Numbered from the stretch's first letter, positions 36,396-46,749 are shown. The stretch: DNA of 64,000 bases from Pedococcus aerophilus (GCF_039532215.1 NZ_BAAARN010000001.1:1659942-1723941); one strand, 5' to 3'. Translations and numbers: made by a program. Notes: generated from the letters alone by a model not told the origin.

Positions 36396-36747
36396 TGAGT
36401 GTCCTTTCGATGAGTTCACGTCGTTCGTCGGTGGTGGTGTTTTCGGAGATGGTCTTGCGGGTCTTCAGGTGTCCGGCGGAGATCAGGTCCCCGATGAGCA
36501 CCCGGGCGACCCCGAGCGGGACCTGCAGCTTGGCGGATACCTCAGCCACCGACTGGGAAGCAGCACAGAGCTCGATGATGCGGCCGGACATGTGTCCTTC
36601 GGGCCAGGTCGCACTGCGTCCGGAGGGCTGCACCTCGAGCGTGGCTTCGATGGGCAGGTCCACCACGGACTCGGTGCGTCCGGACGTCAGCGCGTAGGGC
36701 CGGACCAACCTCGGTCCGGTCGACTCCTCGCGTGCGTCGGGCGCCAT
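36376..36747 (-). CDS. cvnC: conservon DUF742 protein CvnC
   Basis: A 123-residue DUF742 protein, the third conservon component. Typical segments are RLVRPYALTSGRTE and PLGVARVLIGDLISAGHL, a winged-helix-like C-terminal half. It lies 4 bp from cvnB and overlaps cvnD. Its biochemical role in the complex is not established. Confidence 0.92.
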   Translation of the reverse strand: MAPDAREESTGPRLVRPYALTSGRTESVVDLPIEATLEVQPSGRSATWPEGHMSGRIIELCAASQSVAEVSAKLQVPLGVARVLIGDLISAGHLKTRKTISENTTTDERRELIERTLSGLRAL

Positions 36748-36751
36748 GGCG

Positions 36752-37171
36752 TTACCCCGACATCGGCGCCCGGGCAGCCGCGTCGATCATCTTGCCGACG
36801 CGGTCAACCAGCACCGCCATCTCGTAACCAACCTGACCGATGTCGGAGTCCGTGCTCGTGAGGGCAGCGAGGTGTGAACCGTCGCCGACACTCATGAGCA
36901 GCAGGAAGCCGAGCTCCATCTCGATCACGGACTGAAGGACCGTGCCACCCTGGAAGAGCCGGGCCGCTCCGGACGCGAGGCTCGCCATGCCGGAGGCCAC
37001 CGCAGCCATCTGCTCGGCGCGGTCCTCGGGCAGCTGCTCGCTGGAGGCCATGGGCAGTCCGTCGGCGGAGACCAGGATGGCGTGGGACACGCCAGGGGTC
37101 TCGGTCGCGAACTTGGCCACGAGCCAGTCGTACTCGCCCTTGGGCTGGGCCATGGCGTCAGTGGTGAACAT
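36752..37171 (-). CDS. cvnB: conservon roadblock/LC7 protein CvnB
   Basis: A 139-residue roadblock/LC7-fold protein, likely a dimeric regulator or GTPase-activating partner of CvnD. The conserved [18 protein letters not shown] and [15 protein letters not shown] segments are present. The ATG lies within the end of cvnA (14-nt overlap), so translation is coupled. [16 protein letters not shown] leaves a second possible start at the internal ATG. Confidence 0.92.
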   Translation of the reverse strand: MFTTDAMAQPKGEYDWLVAKFATETPGVSHAILVSADGLPMASSEQLPEDRAEQMAAVASGMASLASGAARLFQGGTVLQSVIEMELGFLLLMSVGDGSHLAALTSTDSDIGQVGYEMAVLVDRVGKMIDAAARAPMSG

Positions 37172-40100
37172 CGGCTTCCTCTCGGTGGGTTCCGTCTTGT
37201 GCCTCGGTGCGTGCGGTGCTCACACCGTTCTGGTGGCGGTTCAGGCTCCGGCGGATCGCCTCAGGGTCGCGGCGCGACGTCGCGGGTGCGGCGGGCTCCT
37301 CGGCCTGGGCGTCGGACTCGCCGGGGTTGGTGGTGGGGTTCATGGTCGTGCCGGGACGTCGCATCGGCAGGCCCGAGGACGACATCATCGAGCGGAAGAT
37401 CGGCGTGGTCTCGGCTGCCGCTGAGGCGGACGAGGCCTGGGGGTCGGCCTGCACGTCAATCTGCTCCTCGACCTGGTCGACGGTGGTGTCCTGGATGGGT
37501 GCCGTGTCCGTCGCCACGGCGACAGGGACCTCGACCGCGGGGGCGGTCTGCGGCGTGGTGTCCGCCTCGACGACGGGCGTGGCGTCCGCCTCCGGTGCCG
37601 CGACGGCCTTGCGGGCGCCGAAGAAGGAGGTGTTGTGGGCCCGCAGCGCCGGGCGACCTGCGAAGGGCTCGGGCTCGGCCTCGACCGGGGTGGTCGAACC
37701 GCTGGCACCGGGCACCCGCGTGGGCAGGCCCTGCTCGGTCGTCGCAGGAGCGTCGGTGCCGCCGGTGGACGGCTGGTCCGTGCTGGTGGCCTCGGACACC
37801 CAGGCGTCCGGGACGGTGAGCTCGGTGGTCTCCGCCACCTCGACAGAGGCTGCCTCGGTGGTGGCGTCGGTGCCGGCGTCGGTGCTGGACTCCGTCTCGG
37901 TCTCGCCGCGCTCGGCCTTTTCGCGGGCCTCGGTCACCGCTGCGCGGTGCTCGAGCCACGCGGAGAGGTTGGACGGCATGCGGTGGGTCTCGGCCTCCTC
38001 GGCCTCGACGCGGGCCGCCTCGGCGGCCTTGCGGCTCGGGAGCCAGCTGGTCAGGCGGCTGCCCTTGCCCTTGTCGCCTGCCTTGTCAGCGGTGTCAGCG
38101 GTGCCGGAGCTGTCGGTGCTGTCGGTGGCCGGGGCCGCGCCGAACTCGGTGGCCTCGGTGATGCCCGTGGCACGCGGCTTGCGCATCGGCAGACCGGCAG
38201 CCGACCGCGGTGCGGCGTCCGTCGCCGCGGCAGCAGACGCCTGCTCGGCCGCGGCCCGGGCAGCCTCGGCCTGTGCGGCGATCTCGGCGTCCTGGGTGGC
38301 CTTGAGACGAGCGGCCTCGGCGACCTCGGCAGCCTTGGCCTCCTCAACAGCCTTGGCCTCGGCGGCAGCCTTGGCCTCGGCGGGCATACCCGTGGCGACC
38401 TGGGTGGCAGCCTCCTCGGCGGCCTTCGCGTCGGCGACGGCCTTCGCGTCCGCGGCAGCCTTCGCCTCCGCGGCCCGAGCGGCCTCGATGCGGGCGGTCT
38501 CGGCACGGTCAGCCTCGATGCGGGCGGTCTCGGCACGGTCAGCCTCGACGCGCGCAGCCGCGTCGGCGGCCTTCGCCTCGTCGGCGGCCTTGGCGTCGGC
38601 GACAGCCTTGGCATCCGCGGCAGCCTTGGCCTCCGCAACCTTCGCGTCGTCGGCCTGGCCGTTGGTGCCGTGGCCGTTGGTGCCGTTGGTGCCGTTGGTG
38701 CCGTGGCCGTTGGTGGCCGGCTTGGCCTCGGCAGCTGCGGCACCCTCGATGACGGGCTTGATCGGGACCGCGGTGATGGCGTCGGCCGAGGTCGGTCCGT
38801 GCGCGCCGGGGGTGCGGGTCGGGAGCACCTTCTTGGCTGCGTCGACCACGGGGCTCGGGGCGCCACTGGCACCGCGGACCCGCGTCGGCAGACCGGCCTT
38901 GGTGGTGCCACCGACGGCCGGGGCGGTCGGTGCCGCGAGGGCAGCCGGCGCGGGAGCGGCGGCGGGCTTCGCGGCGGGACGGACCGGGCGGTCGGCCCGT
39001 CCGGCGGTGTCGGCGAGCAGGCCGGCCGGCAGGTGCACGGACACCGTGATGCCGGGACGGTCGTCGCCGTTGCGACGAAGGCGGACGGCGATGCCGTGGC
39101 GCTTGGCCAGGCTGCCGACCACGAACAGACCCATGCGGCGCGCGGTGTCGGGCGTGATGTCCCCGCCGTGCGCGAGCCGGTCGTTGAGCGCAGCCAGCTC
39201 CTTGGGCGGCATACCGAGTCCCCGGTCGCTGACCTCGACGAGGAGGCCACCTTCGGGCGTGCGGGCGCCACGGATGTCCACGCGGGTGGTGGGCGGTGAG
39301 TAGGCCAGCGCGTTGTCGATGACCTCGGCGACGAGGTGGATCAGGTCGGAGCCGACGGCGCCGAGGACCTGGTCGTTGGAGGTGTCACCGATGTCGATGC
39401 GCTCGTAGTTCTCGACCTCGGACACGGCGGCGCGGACGGCGTCGGACACCGACACCGCACCGGAGAAGCCGCGACGGGTCGAGGTGCCGGCGAGCACGAG
39501 GAGCGAGTCGCTGTTGCGGCGCATGCGGGCGGCGAGGTGGTCGAGGCGGAACAGGCTCTGGAGCCGCTTCGGGTCCTCCTCGTCGCTCTCGAGGCGCTCG
39601 ATGAGGGACAGCTGCTGGTCGATGAGCGAGGTGCTGCGGCGCGAGAGCGTCTCGAACATGTGGCCGACCTGGACCCGCAGCCGGGCCTGGTCGCCGGCGA
39701 GGGTGAGGGCCTGCGTGTGGAGGTCGTCCACGGCGCGGGCCAGCTGGCCCATCTCCTCGCGGGTGTGGACCGGGATCGCGACGAAGGCGGGCGGCTCGGT
39801 GCCGTCACGCATGGCGGCGACGGCCTCGGGCAGACGCTTCTGGGCGACGTCGAGGGCACCCTGGCGCACGGCGCGGATCGGCGTGAGCAGCGAGCGCAGG
39901 AGCGCGAGGACGATGGTCAGCGCCGCGAGGAGGGCGACTGCGACGAGGACGGCGTTGAGGATGGCGGTGTCGCGGAAGGCGGAGGCGCGCTCGCGCAGGT
40001 TGGACTCGAGCGCGGACAGCTCGCTGTCGATGAGCTTGCTGTACTCGGCGTTGCTCGACTCGATCACCGGCGCCAGCGCCGCGATCTGCTCCGCGTCCTG

Positions 40101-40844
40101 GGTCTCCTGCTGGAGGGTGGACGCCCGGCGACCACTCTCGTTGAGCAGCTGGCGGATCTGGGTGGCATCGCCGAAACCGTTGGACTGAAGCCGGGTCAGT
40201 GCCGCCGTCTCCGCACCGGTCTGGCCGATCGCGCGCAGGGCTGCCGCCCCGTCGTCGGCGTTGGCGAGGTTGAGCTGCTGCCCGGTCATCGCGCGCTGGG
40301 CGGCGATGGTGTCCTGGAGGCTGACGACGATCTTGGCCGAGGCCGAGTCGTCGGACAGGCCCAGGTCCGAGACAGCCGTCGAGAGCAGCGTGGCGATGTT
40401 GCCGGACCGGTCGATGACGACGTCGGAGAAGCCGTTCTGCGTCTTGGCCGTACGGACCGCCTGCCCGAGGGCCAGTGCGCTCTGGGCGTTGCGCTTGACC
40501 GTCTCCGGGATACCGGGGACCTTCAGTGCGATGCGCAGGTCGGCTGCCGCGGACTCGTAGCGCGTGATGGCAGAGATGACCCCGCTGCCGCCGACGCTTC
40601 CGGCCGCAGCCAGTCGCTGCACCGCAAGGTTGTAGTCGACGATGGGCCGGATGACCTGGACGGTGTCGGCTGCGCGGGACAGCTGCTGGGCCGAGGTGAC
40701 ATCGCTCTGGACGCGCAGGCCACCGAAGACGAAGGCCAGGATCACGGGCAGGGCAACGGCCGCCGCAAGCTTTCGGCGCAGGGGCCAGTGCCCGAAGGAC
40801 CAGCCTTGCGGGACACGGCCAGCTACCGACTGCAGTCTGGACAC
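37158..40844 (-). CDS. cvnA: conservon sensor histidine kinase CvnA with very long repeat-bearing tail
   Basis: A 1228-residue membrane sensor, much longer than most CvnA proteins. The order is: membrane helix (about 25-43), extracytoplasmic helical sensor of the nitrate/NIT type (45-300), second helix (about 305-328), HAMP region, DHp-like segment without a classical HisKA box, and an HATPase domain ending near residue 640. The remaining 590 residues are disordered-looking, Ala/Glu/Lys-rich with a coiled-coil block and five copies of an LPxRxPG-like motif. GTG at 40844 follows GAGGAAGGTGG; ATG at 40889 is an alternative. Confidence 0.9.
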   Translation of the reverse strand: MSRLQSVAGRVPQGWSFGHWPLRRKLAAAVALPVILAFVFGGLRVQSDVTSAQQLSRAADTVQVIRPIVDYNLAVQRLAAAGSVGGSGVISAITRYESAAADLRIALKVPGIPETVKRNAQSALALGQAVRTAKTQNGFSDVVIDRSGNIATLLSTAVSDLGLSDDSASAKIVVSLQDTIAAQRAMTGQQLNLANADDGAAALRAIGQTGAETAALTRLQSNGFGDATQIRQLLNESGRRASTLQQETQDAEQIAALAPVIESSNAEYSKLIDSELSALESNLRERASAFRDTAILNAVLVAVALLAALTIVLALLRSLLTPIRAVRQGALDVAQKRLPEAVAAMRDGTEPPAFVAIPVHTREEMGQLARAVDDLHTQALTLAGDQARLRVQVGHMFETLSRRSTSLIDQQLSLIERLESDEEDPKRLQSLFRLDHLAARMRRNSDSLLVLAGTSTRRGFSGAVSVSDAVRAAVSEVENYERIDIGDTSNDQVLGAVGSDLIHLVAEVIDNALAYSPPTTRVDIRGARTPEGGLLVEVSDRGLGMPPKELAALNDRLAHGGDITPDTARRMGLFVVGSLAKRHGIAVRLRRNGDDRPGITVSVHLPAGLLADTAGRADRPVRPAAKPAAAPAPAALAAPTAPAVGGTTKAGLPTRVRGASGAPSPVVDAAKKVLPTRTPGAHGPTSADAITAVPIKPVIEGAAAAEAKPATNGHGTNGTNGTNGHGTNGQADDAKVAEAKAAADAKAVADAKAADEAKAADAAARVEADRAETARIEADRAETARIEAARAAEAKAAADAKAVADAKAAEEAATQVATGMPAEAKAAAEAKAVEEAKAAEVAEAARLKATQDAEIAAQAEAARAAAEQASAAAATDAAPRSAAGLPMRKPRATGITEATEFGAAPATDSTDSSGTADTADKAGDKGKGSRLTSWLPSRKAAEAARVEAEEAETHRMPSNLSAWLEHRAAVTEAREKAERGETETESSTDAGTDATTEAASVEVAETTELTVPDAWVSEATSTDQPSTGGTDAPATTEQGLPTRVPGASGSTTPVEAEPEPFAGRPALRAHNTSFFGARKAVAAPEADATPVVEADTTPQTAPAVEVPVAVATDTAPIQDTTVDQVEEQIDVQADPQASSASAAAETTPIFRSMMSSSGLPMRRPGTTMNPTTNPGESDAQAEEPAAPATSRRDPEAIRRSLNRHQNGVSTARTEAQDGTHREEADVHH
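38482..38541. repeat. 30-bp tandem repeat in the cvnA tail
   Basis: Two exact 30-bp copies (38482-38511, 38512-38541) followed by a diverged third, encoding [10 protein letters not shown] repeats in the coiled-coil part. A second simple array of 9-bp GTTGGTGCC-like units at 38657-38716 encodes Asn-Gly-Thr repeats. Confidence 0.85.
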
Positions 40845-41230
40845 TGAGCCACCTTCCTCATCAACGAAAACTTGGGCGAACGGCAACATATGGCGGGATG
40901 TGTGGGTGCGACACGGCCAAGGAAGCCGACTTGGGACGTTCGGCCTCCGCACGTCTGACCGAACGGACTAGGCGTTCTCCCCGGGGTGTCTCGGTGGGTG
41001 AGGCGTCCACGTCTGGGACGCTCCGGGCGCGGCATCCCCCGAGGCCCGCACCATGCACGCGAAGGGCAGAGAGAAGCACGAGTTGTGCCCCGTCTCAACC
41101 TGTCCAGGGAAATTCGGGACGAACGGCGCCACCCGCCTGGTCACACTGGCGCACAACCCCGTGTTCACCGATTAGTGCAGATGCTCTACGGATACGTTGG
41201 GCCACGTCATCGTCAGGGGGCGAGGTACAC
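40845..41230. other. 386-bp divergent intergenic region, cvnA / GAF-kinase
   Basis: No convincing gene. It holds the start regions of two divergent signalling genes, one plausible promoter toward the kinase (41164-41192), and a moderately AT-richer stretch. Short open frames on both strands here have unconserved, arginine-rich translations and no ribosome sites. Confidence 0.6.
41164..41192 (+). promoter_or_regulatory. predicted promoter of the GAF-GAF kinase gene
   Basis: TTCACC (41164-41169) and TACGGA (41187-41192) are separated by 17 bp. The predicted start point near 41199 gives a leader of about 30 nt containing GAGG 7 bases ahead of the ATG. Confidence 0.4.
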
Positions 41231-43075
41231 ATGGGAATCGATATGGAATCGACCGTTTCATCAGTTGAGGTGCGGGCACTGCGCCGGCTCTCCCAGCTGA
41301 TGAACCAGGCCAGCGGCCTGGAGAGCCTGCAGGAGCTGCTCGACCTCGTCGTCGCGGGGGCGGCTGACGTCGTGGGCTTCCAGGTGGCGGCCATCAGTCT
41401 GGTGCGCTCGAACGGCGACCTGCAGATCGTCGCCGTCGGCGGGCATCCCGATGCCACCGCGCAGCTCATCGGACGCCGCACGCCGCGCGACAGCCTCGAC
41501 GCGGAGTTCGCCGTGGCCGAGCACTGGGGTTCGCTGCGCTTCATCCCTGCCGCCAACCTGCCGGGAGACGCCCGCCCCGGCTGGGTCGCGCCCGAGTGGG
41601 ACGAGCAGATGATCGGCGACCCGGACGCCTGGGATCCCGAGGACACCCTGCTCGCACCGTTCTACGACCCGACGGGCGAGATGCTCGGCATGATCTCGGT
41701 CGACCTCCCGCTCACGGCCAAGCGCCCGACGCAGGTCCAGCAGGGCGTGCTCGAGGTGTTCGCCAACCAGGCCGGCATCGCCATCAACTCCTTCCGCCAG
41801 CGCCAGACCCTCGCCGAGCAGGTGCGCCTGGCCGCGACCGTGCAGAGCGTCGCCCGCATCTCCCAGGGGATCCTCGAGCCGTCCAAGGTCGTCGAGGCCG
41901 TCGTGGACCCCATTCGCACGGGACTGGACTGCCTCGGCCTGTGGGTCCGTGCCTTCGCCACGGAGGACGCGGCGAAGACGGACAGCGTCGCTGCATACTC
42001 GGCGCAGGGCTCCACCCGGACGCCGACGAAGATGGTCGACATCGCGAGGTCCCTCGCCGAGCGGGCCTGGGCCGAGCAGGTCTCCGGGATCGTGGGGAAC
42101 GGGACCGTCCACCCCGCCGGGGTGCTGGAGGACGACGACCTCGACGAGCTGCTGACCTACCTCGCCAAGACCGGGGCAGGCTCCCTGCTGCTCGCCCCGA
42201 TCGGCGCCGGCACCGAGTGCCTCGGCCACATGGTGCTCACCCGTGCCGCGGACGCCCCTGCGTGGAGCGACGCCGAGCGTGTCGCCGCGCTGGAGATCGG
42301 CCGCGACGTCGGCCGTTCCATCGTCAACGCCCGGCTGTTCGAGCTCGAGCGCCGGATGACCGCCGAGCTGCGCCGGGCCGACCGTGCCAAGACGACGCTG
42401 TTCTCCACCGTGCACCACGAGCTGAAGAACCCGCTGGCCTCGATCGTCGGCCACGTCGAGCTGCTCAAGGAGAACCCGACCGGCGACGCCACGTGGTCGC
42501 TCAAGGTGATGGCGCGCAACACCCACCGCCTCCAGGGGCTCGTCGACGACCTGCTCACCCTGTCGAAGGTCAGCGACCCCGACCGCCCGCTCGTCCGCGA
42601 GCGCGTGGACCTCGCCGAGCTGGTCCGCGACGCCGCCGACATGTTCCTCCCCCGCGCCACCCAGGAGGACGTGACCATCCACGTCGCCGCGCCGGAGCAC
42701 GCGCCCACCGCGTGGGGCAGCAGCGTGGAGCTGGCCCGCCTCGTGGAGAACCTCGTGAGCAACGCGGTGAAGTACACCACCGACGGTGGCGCCGTCACCG
42801 TCACCCTGCGCCCGCTCGGTGACAAGGTCGAGCTGGTCGTGGCCGACGAGGGCCTGGGCATCTCCCGCACCGACCTGCAGTCGCTGTTCACCGAGTTCTT
42901 CCGCAGCACCAACCCGGACGCCCTCGAGGTGCCCGGCACCGGGCTCGGGCTGAGCATCGTGCAGCGCATCGTGGCGCGCCACAACGGCACCATCTCCGTC
43001 GACTCCGAGCTCGGGAAGGGCACCAGCTTCACGGTCCAGCTCCCCCGCGCCGACGGCGGCGACCAGGGCCAGTGA
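41231..43075 (+). CDS. cytosolic GAF-GAF sensor histidine kinase
   Basis: A 614-residue kinase without membrane helices. Two GAF-type sensor domains (about 15-190 and 200-370) precede the HisKA box FSTVHHELKNPLASI, where the phospho-accepting His is expected, and an HATPase domain with NLVSNAVKY, DEGLGIS and GTGLGLSIV. ATG at 41231 has GAGG at 7 nt. No response regulator is adjacent; the divergent conservon is its neighbour and may be functionally tied. Signal unknown. Confidence 0.93.
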   Translation: MGIDMESTVSSVEVRALRRLSQLMNQASGLESLQELLDLVVAGAADVVGFQVAAISLVRSNGDLQIVAVGGHPDATAQLIGRRTPRDSLDAEFAVAEHWGSLRFIPAANLPGDARPGWVAPEWDEQMIGDPDAWDPEDTLLAPFYDPTGEMLGMISVDLPLTAKRPTQVQQGVLEVFANQAGIAINSFRQRQTLAEQVRLAATVQSVARISQGILEPSKVVEAVVDPIRTGLDCLGLWVRAFATEDAAKTDSVAAYSAQGSTRTPTKMVDIARSLAERAWAEQVSGIVGNGTVHPAGVLEDDDLDELLTYLAKTGAGSLLLAPIGAGTECLGHMVLTRAADAPAWSDAERVAALEIGRDVGRSIVNARLFELERRMTAELRRADRAKTTLFSTVHHELKNPLASIVGHVELLKENPTGDATWSLKVMARNTHRLQGLVDDLLTLSKVSDPDRPLVRERVDLAELVRDAADMFLPRATQEDVTIHVAAPEHAPTAWGSSVELARLVENLVSNAVKYTTDGGAVTVTLRPLGDKVELVVADEGLGISRTDLQSLFTEFFRSTNPDALEVPGTGLGLSIVQRIVARHNGTISVDSELGKGTSFTVQLPRADGGDQGQ

Positions 43076-43245
43076 CCAGGTGGGTATGGCGTGTGGGTGA
43101 CCCTGCGCCGTACCTCTCCTCGCGGGTGGTCACCGACTCGTAGGGTCGCGCCAGTCAGGGCACAGGTCGACCACAGGCGCCGCTCCCACTCTGGGCTGAG
43201 AACCCGGCCACCGGGCCGGGCACCACACCCGAGGGGAGCACCACC

Positions 43246-43815
43246 GTGCCCAGCAAGACCATCATCACCGCAGCAGCCGGAATCGTTGCCGCCACAGGCA
43301 TCGTCGTCACGGTGGCGTCCTTGGCGAACGCCTCCACCAGCACCTCGCCCACCGCGCTGACCGGGTACTCGCTCGGCGACGGCCAGCAGTCCGGCGAGGT
43401 GCGTGGCGACGGTGGGCTGCAAGGGGTCAGGGGCGGCAGCGCCGACACCCCGGTCACCGGAGCCGAGCTCACCAAGGTCACGGCCGCGGTCGAGGCCAAG
43501 GACTCCGCCGTCACCGTCACGTCGGTGCGCAAGGACCCCGACGGCTCGTACGACGTGTTCGGCACCAAGGCCGGCGCCCAGGTCATGCTCGAGGTGAGCA
43601 AGGACCTCGAGACCATCACCGCCCGCACCGGTGGCCCCGGCGGTCACGGCGGTCACGGTCCGGGTGGGCACGGCCCCGACGGCGACGCGGCGCCCGACGG
43701 CACCTCGGGCGGGGCCGGCACGTCCGGCGGCACCGGCGCAGAGAGCAACGGCACGGACAGCAACGGTTCGGCGGCCAACGGCACGGCGAGCACGACGGCG
43801 TTCCGCACCGTCTGA
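43246..43815 (+). CDS. secreted PepSY-like protein with Gly/His-rich tail
   Basis: A 189-residue exported protein: signal peptide about 1-29 (cleaved near ANAST), a short PepSY-like domain (about 68-125: ELTKVTAAVEAKDSAVTVTS and DGSYDVFG), then a low-complexity Gly/His/Ser/Asn-rich tail of about 55 residues that could bind metals. GTG at 43246 follows GAGGGGAGC. It is downstream of the GAF kinase; PepSY proteins often sit beside two-component genes, so it may be the sensor's target. Function unknown. Confidence 0.8.
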   Translation: MPSKTIITAAAGIVAATGIVVTVASLANASTSTSPTALTGYSLGDGQQSGEVRGDGGLQGVRGGSADTPVTGAELTKVTAAVEAKDSAVTVTSVRKDPDGSYDVFGTKAGAQVMLEVSKDLETITARTGGPGGHGGHGPGGHGPDGDAAPDGTSGGAGTSGGTGAESNGTDSNGSAANGTASTTAFRTV

Positions 43816-43862
43816 CCCCCACCACAGAGCGGGGCCGGGCGAGCGCCCTCCACGTACGACCT

Positions 43863-43892
43863 GGCCCGGTCATCCCTCGGGGTGGCCGGGCC
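43863..43892. terminator. hairpin between convergent PepSY-like and lysE genes
   Basis: GGCCCGG (43863-43869) pairs with CCGGGCC (43886-43892) around a partly complementary loop, 48 bp past the plus-strand stop and 9 bp from the minus-strand stop. Possible bidirectional terminator. Confidence 0.5.
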
Positions 43893-43900
43893 CGGTCGTG

Positions 43901-44521
43901 TCAGTGCACCGCGGCGAGCAGCACCCCGACACCGACGAACAAGCCGCCGAAGACCCGGTTCAGCCGGCGCTGGCCGGCCTGGCTCCCCGTCAGCCGGCGC
44001 AGCCACCTCGCGGCGAACGCGAAGACGAACCACATGACGAGGACGTCGACCACCACGACGGTCGCGCCTAGGACGAGGTACTGCGGCACCAGCGGGCGCT
44101 CCGGCCGGATGAACTGCGGGGTGAAGGCGAGGAAGAAGACGACGGCCTTCGGGTTGGTGAGGTTGACCAGCAGCCCCTGGCGCAGCATCGCCGCGCGCGA
44201 CGTCGGTGCCACAGAGGCCTGCGCATCGGGGGCGGTCGGCTTCGCGCGCAGCTGGCGCACGCCGAGGAACACCAGGTAGGCCGCGCCGGCATACCGGATC
44301 ACGTTGAACAGCAACGGTGACTCGGCGACGAGCACGCCCACGCCGGCCGCCACGACGGCGATGTGGACGAGGAGGGCGAGCTGCTGCCCGAGGATGCCCC
44401 AGATCGATCGCGCCCACCCCGAGCCGATCGAGTTGGCCATCGTGTTGATGGCTCCGGCTCCCGGGGTGAGGGAGATGAGGAGGGTCGCCCCGAGCAGGGT
44501 GAACCACAGCGACCACGACAC
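43901..44521 (-). CDS. LysE family amino-acid exporter
   Basis: A 206-residue inner-membrane exporter with about six helices. The LysE/RhtB hallmark LISLTPGAGAINTMANSIGSG is near the N-terminus (15-35), and NLTNPKAVVFFLAFTPQF is typical of the RhtB branch. GTG start at 44521. Substrate (lysine, homoserine, threonine or others) cannot be told. No LysG-type regulator is next to it. Confidence 0.92.
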   Translation of the reverse strand: MSWSLWFTLLGATLLISLTPGAGAINTMANSIGSGWARSIWGILGQQLALLVHIAVVAAGVGVLVAESPLLFNVIRYAGAAYLVFLGVRQLRAKPTAPDAQASVAPTSRAAMLRQGLLVNLTNPKAVVFFLAFTPQFIRPERPLVPQYLVLGATVVVVDVLVMWFVFAFAARWLRRLTGSQAGQRRLNRVFGGLFVGVGVLLAAVH

Positions 44522-44611
44522 GGTGGGAGTCTAGTTTTCGCCCACCGGGTTCCCGTCCAGCGTCCGCAGGACGGGAACGCGGCACCCACCCGCCCCGCGC
44601 GACGCCGTCGG

Positions 44612-45991
44612 TCACGACCAGATCCACCGGGCCTCGATGGGGAAGGGGCTGGCGTACCGCTCGCCCAGGAGACCGGCCCGTGCGGCGTGGGGACGCAGGA
44701 CCCGGATGCCCACCGCGATGAGGACGAGCGACCCGAGCAGGACGGTCCAGACGAACAACCGGTCCCGCCAGACCGCCAGGCTGTTGAGATACGGCTCTCC
44801 CTCGAAGGCGCCGTCCCGCCAGGTGATGGGGCGGCCCGATCCGTTGACGGCCTCGCTGAGCACCTGGCCCGAGCCGGCGACCTCGGTGGTGCCGCCACGG
44901 CTGACCACCAGGTCGGCGCCGCGCCAGGTCAGCCCGTCGACGGTGAGGTTGGACGGCGCGGCAGCTGCCCGAGGCTGCGCCTCGGCGCCCACGGAGGACG
45001 GCAGCACCCAGGTCAACGGTTGGAAGCCGCTGGCCGAGCTCGGGTCGCGCTGACCGTCGAACTCCACCGTCAGGGCGACCCTGCCGTCCGCCGTGGCCGA
45101 TGTGGCGAGGGCGCCGGCGACCGGCAGCGACGCACCCACCGGGAGCCGCAGCGTGCCGGCGGGCTGCCAGTCCCGGCCGCCCACGGTCCAGGTGTAGGCC
45201 TCGAGGGCACCGCCGCGCGTGGCGTCCTCGGGCCGTGGCGCAGCGGGGATGACGAGCAGAACCCGGGAGTCGTCCAGCCATGCGACCCGGCCCGTGCCCG
45301 AGACACCGCTGGCGTCCGGGGTCGGCACCGTGGGCAGTGCGGTGAGGGCACCATCCGCCGTCCCGACAGCGATGTCGAGGCCACCCACCGCATCCGGCGC
45401 CGTGTCCGTCCTCGTGTTGGTCAGCACGAGGAAGCGCGCCGAGTCCGGCGACCAGCCGGCGGCATACCTGACCGTCTCCTCCGGCAGGCCGGAGGTGCCG
45501 CCCAGTGAGCGGCTGCGTCCGTCGACGAGGTCGTGGAGGGCCCAGCCGTCGGTGATGCGGGCGCCGTCCGGGGAGAGCGCCGCCTGGTAGCGGAATCCCG
45601 TGGCGTCGGGCAGCTCCCACGACTGGCCCCCGTCGTCCACGACGAACAGGGTCTGCGCGGCGAGGTACCCCGCCGCCATGGGGCGGTGCGCCTCCAGGGC
45701 GGACGGCGGCAGGTGCGGCTGGGCGACGACGGAGGGGTAGGTCCGCGCGACCGGGGCTGCGGCGGGCACGGCCTCGGCCACCGGGGGCGGCCCGATGATC
45801 CCCGGCCAGACCACGAACGCGAGGGCAGCCACCGCCAGGCCGGCAGCGACCAGCGAGCGCAGGTTCGCCCGACGACGCCGCCGCCGGCCCGCCTGCCAGA
45901 GCCCTGCCGTCAGCTGTGGTCCCGGCGAGGCGGCACGGTCGTCGGTGTCCTCGACGAGCGCCGCGAGTCCTTCGCCCAGTGCTGTCCTCAT
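44612..45991 (-). CDS. membrane protein with beta-propeller-like extracellular domain, putative anti-sigma partner
   Basis: A 459-residue protein: a cytosolic N-terminus (1-42), a membrane helix (about 43-62), a large WD40/PD40-like extracytoplasmic region with repeated SPDGAR/SPDSAR-like blades (70-415), a second helix (about 420-440) and a short cytosolic end. Its ATG overlaps the sigma-factor stop as ATGA. That coupling makes an anti-sigma or sensor role the natural guess, though no zinc-binding anti-sigma HxxxCxxC motif is present in the N-terminus. Confidence 0.82.
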   Translation of the reverse strand: MRTALGEGLAALVEDTDDRAASPGPQLTAGLWQAGRRRRRRANLRSLVAAGLAVAALAFVVWPGIIGPPPVAEAVPAAAPVARTYPSVVAQPHLPPSALEAHRPMAAGYLAAQTLFVVDDGGQSWELPDATGFRYQAALSPDGARITDGWALHDLVDGRSRSLGGTSGLPEETVRYAAGWSPDSARFLVLTNTRTDTAPDAVGGLDIAVGTADGALTALPTVPTPDASGVSGTGRVAWLDDSRVLLVIPAAPRPEDATRGGALEAYTWTVGGRDWQPAGTLRLPVGASLPVAGALATSATADGRVALTVEFDGQRDPSSASGFQPLTWVLPSSVGAEAQPRAAAAPSNLTVDGLTWRGADLVVSRGGTTEVAGSGQVLSEAVNGSGRPITWRDGAFEGEPYLNSLAVWRDRLFVWTVLLGSLVLIAVGIRVLRPHAARAGLLGERYASPFPIEARWIWS

Positions 45992-46548
45992 GACGAGACC
46001 TCCTGCCGTCCGAACGTCTCGGCGAGCTCGGGTGCGAGCTCGCGCAGGCGGCCCAGCGCGTGACGCGTCTGGGACTTCACGGTGTTGACCGAGCACCCGA
46101 GGATCCGGGCCGCCTCGACCTCGGTGCGGTCCTCGTAGAACCGGACGACCAGCACGGCGCGCTGCTTCGGCGTGAGCCGTCGAAGTGCCGAGGCCAGTGC
46201 GACGCGCGCGTCGGTGAGCTGGGTGTGGTCGGTGTGGTCGAGCCCTCTGCCGTCGGGTCCGAGCCGTCCCGGTCCTCCCCCGGCGGTGGCGGCCTCGACG
46301 TCGACCGGGTCCGCCTGGCGTCGGCGCCACCGCCAGGTGTCGACCGACCGCGTGTAGAGGATGCGGCGGACGTAGGCCTCGGGCGACCCTGCCGCCGCGA
46401 TCACCGTCCACCGCTGGGCGGCTCGGGCCAGGGTGTCCTGGAGCAGGTCCTCCCCGGAGTACGGGTCGCCTGCGAGCAGGATGGCGGTGCGCAGCAGTGG
46501 TGACCAGCGCGCCCGGACGAACTCCTCGAAGTCCTGCTGCGGCTCCAT
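45988..46548 (-). CDS. SigE-family ECF RNA polymerase sigma factor
   Basis: A 186-residue group 4 sigma factor. Region 2 (FEEFVRARWSPLLRTAILLAGD...AEDLLQDTLARAAQRW-like) and region 4 (LTPKQRAVLVVRFYEDRTEVE with the helix-turn-helix CSVNTVKSQTRHALGRLRE) are clear; it fits the actinobacterial SigE subfamily. GGGGAGGGG precedes ATG at 46548, ruling out the much longer frame. It is co-translated with the propeller membrane protein. Target promoters unknown. Confidence 0.93.
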   Translation of the reverse strand: MEPQQDFEEFVRARWSPLLRTAILLAGDPYSGEDLLQDTLARAAQRWTVIAAAGSPEAYVRRILYTRSVDTWRWRRRQADPVDVEAATAGGGPGRLGPDGRGLDHTDHTQLTDARVALASALRRLTPKQRAVLVVRFYEDRTEVEAARILGCSVNTVKSQTRHALGRLRELAPELAETFGRQEVSS

Positions 46549-46749
46549 ACGCCCCTCCCCTCCTCGGCACGACACGGCCACGACCGGCCCCTCACTGGTG
46601 ATGACGGACGCTAACGCGCGGACGGGTGGAACCCCGGCGGGAATCGGCCGGCAACCGGGCCGCGACCCGCCTGCACCGGGTCCGGAAGCCCTGCCCATGA
46701 CCCGCCGGGCGCCCTTGACCTGCGCACCTCCTCGCGCCACGGTGGGCCG

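Noticed and set aside
37207-40847. Long plus-strand frames opposite cvnA
   Set aside because: Mirror frames of the Ala-rich cvnA; no ribosome sites or known domains.
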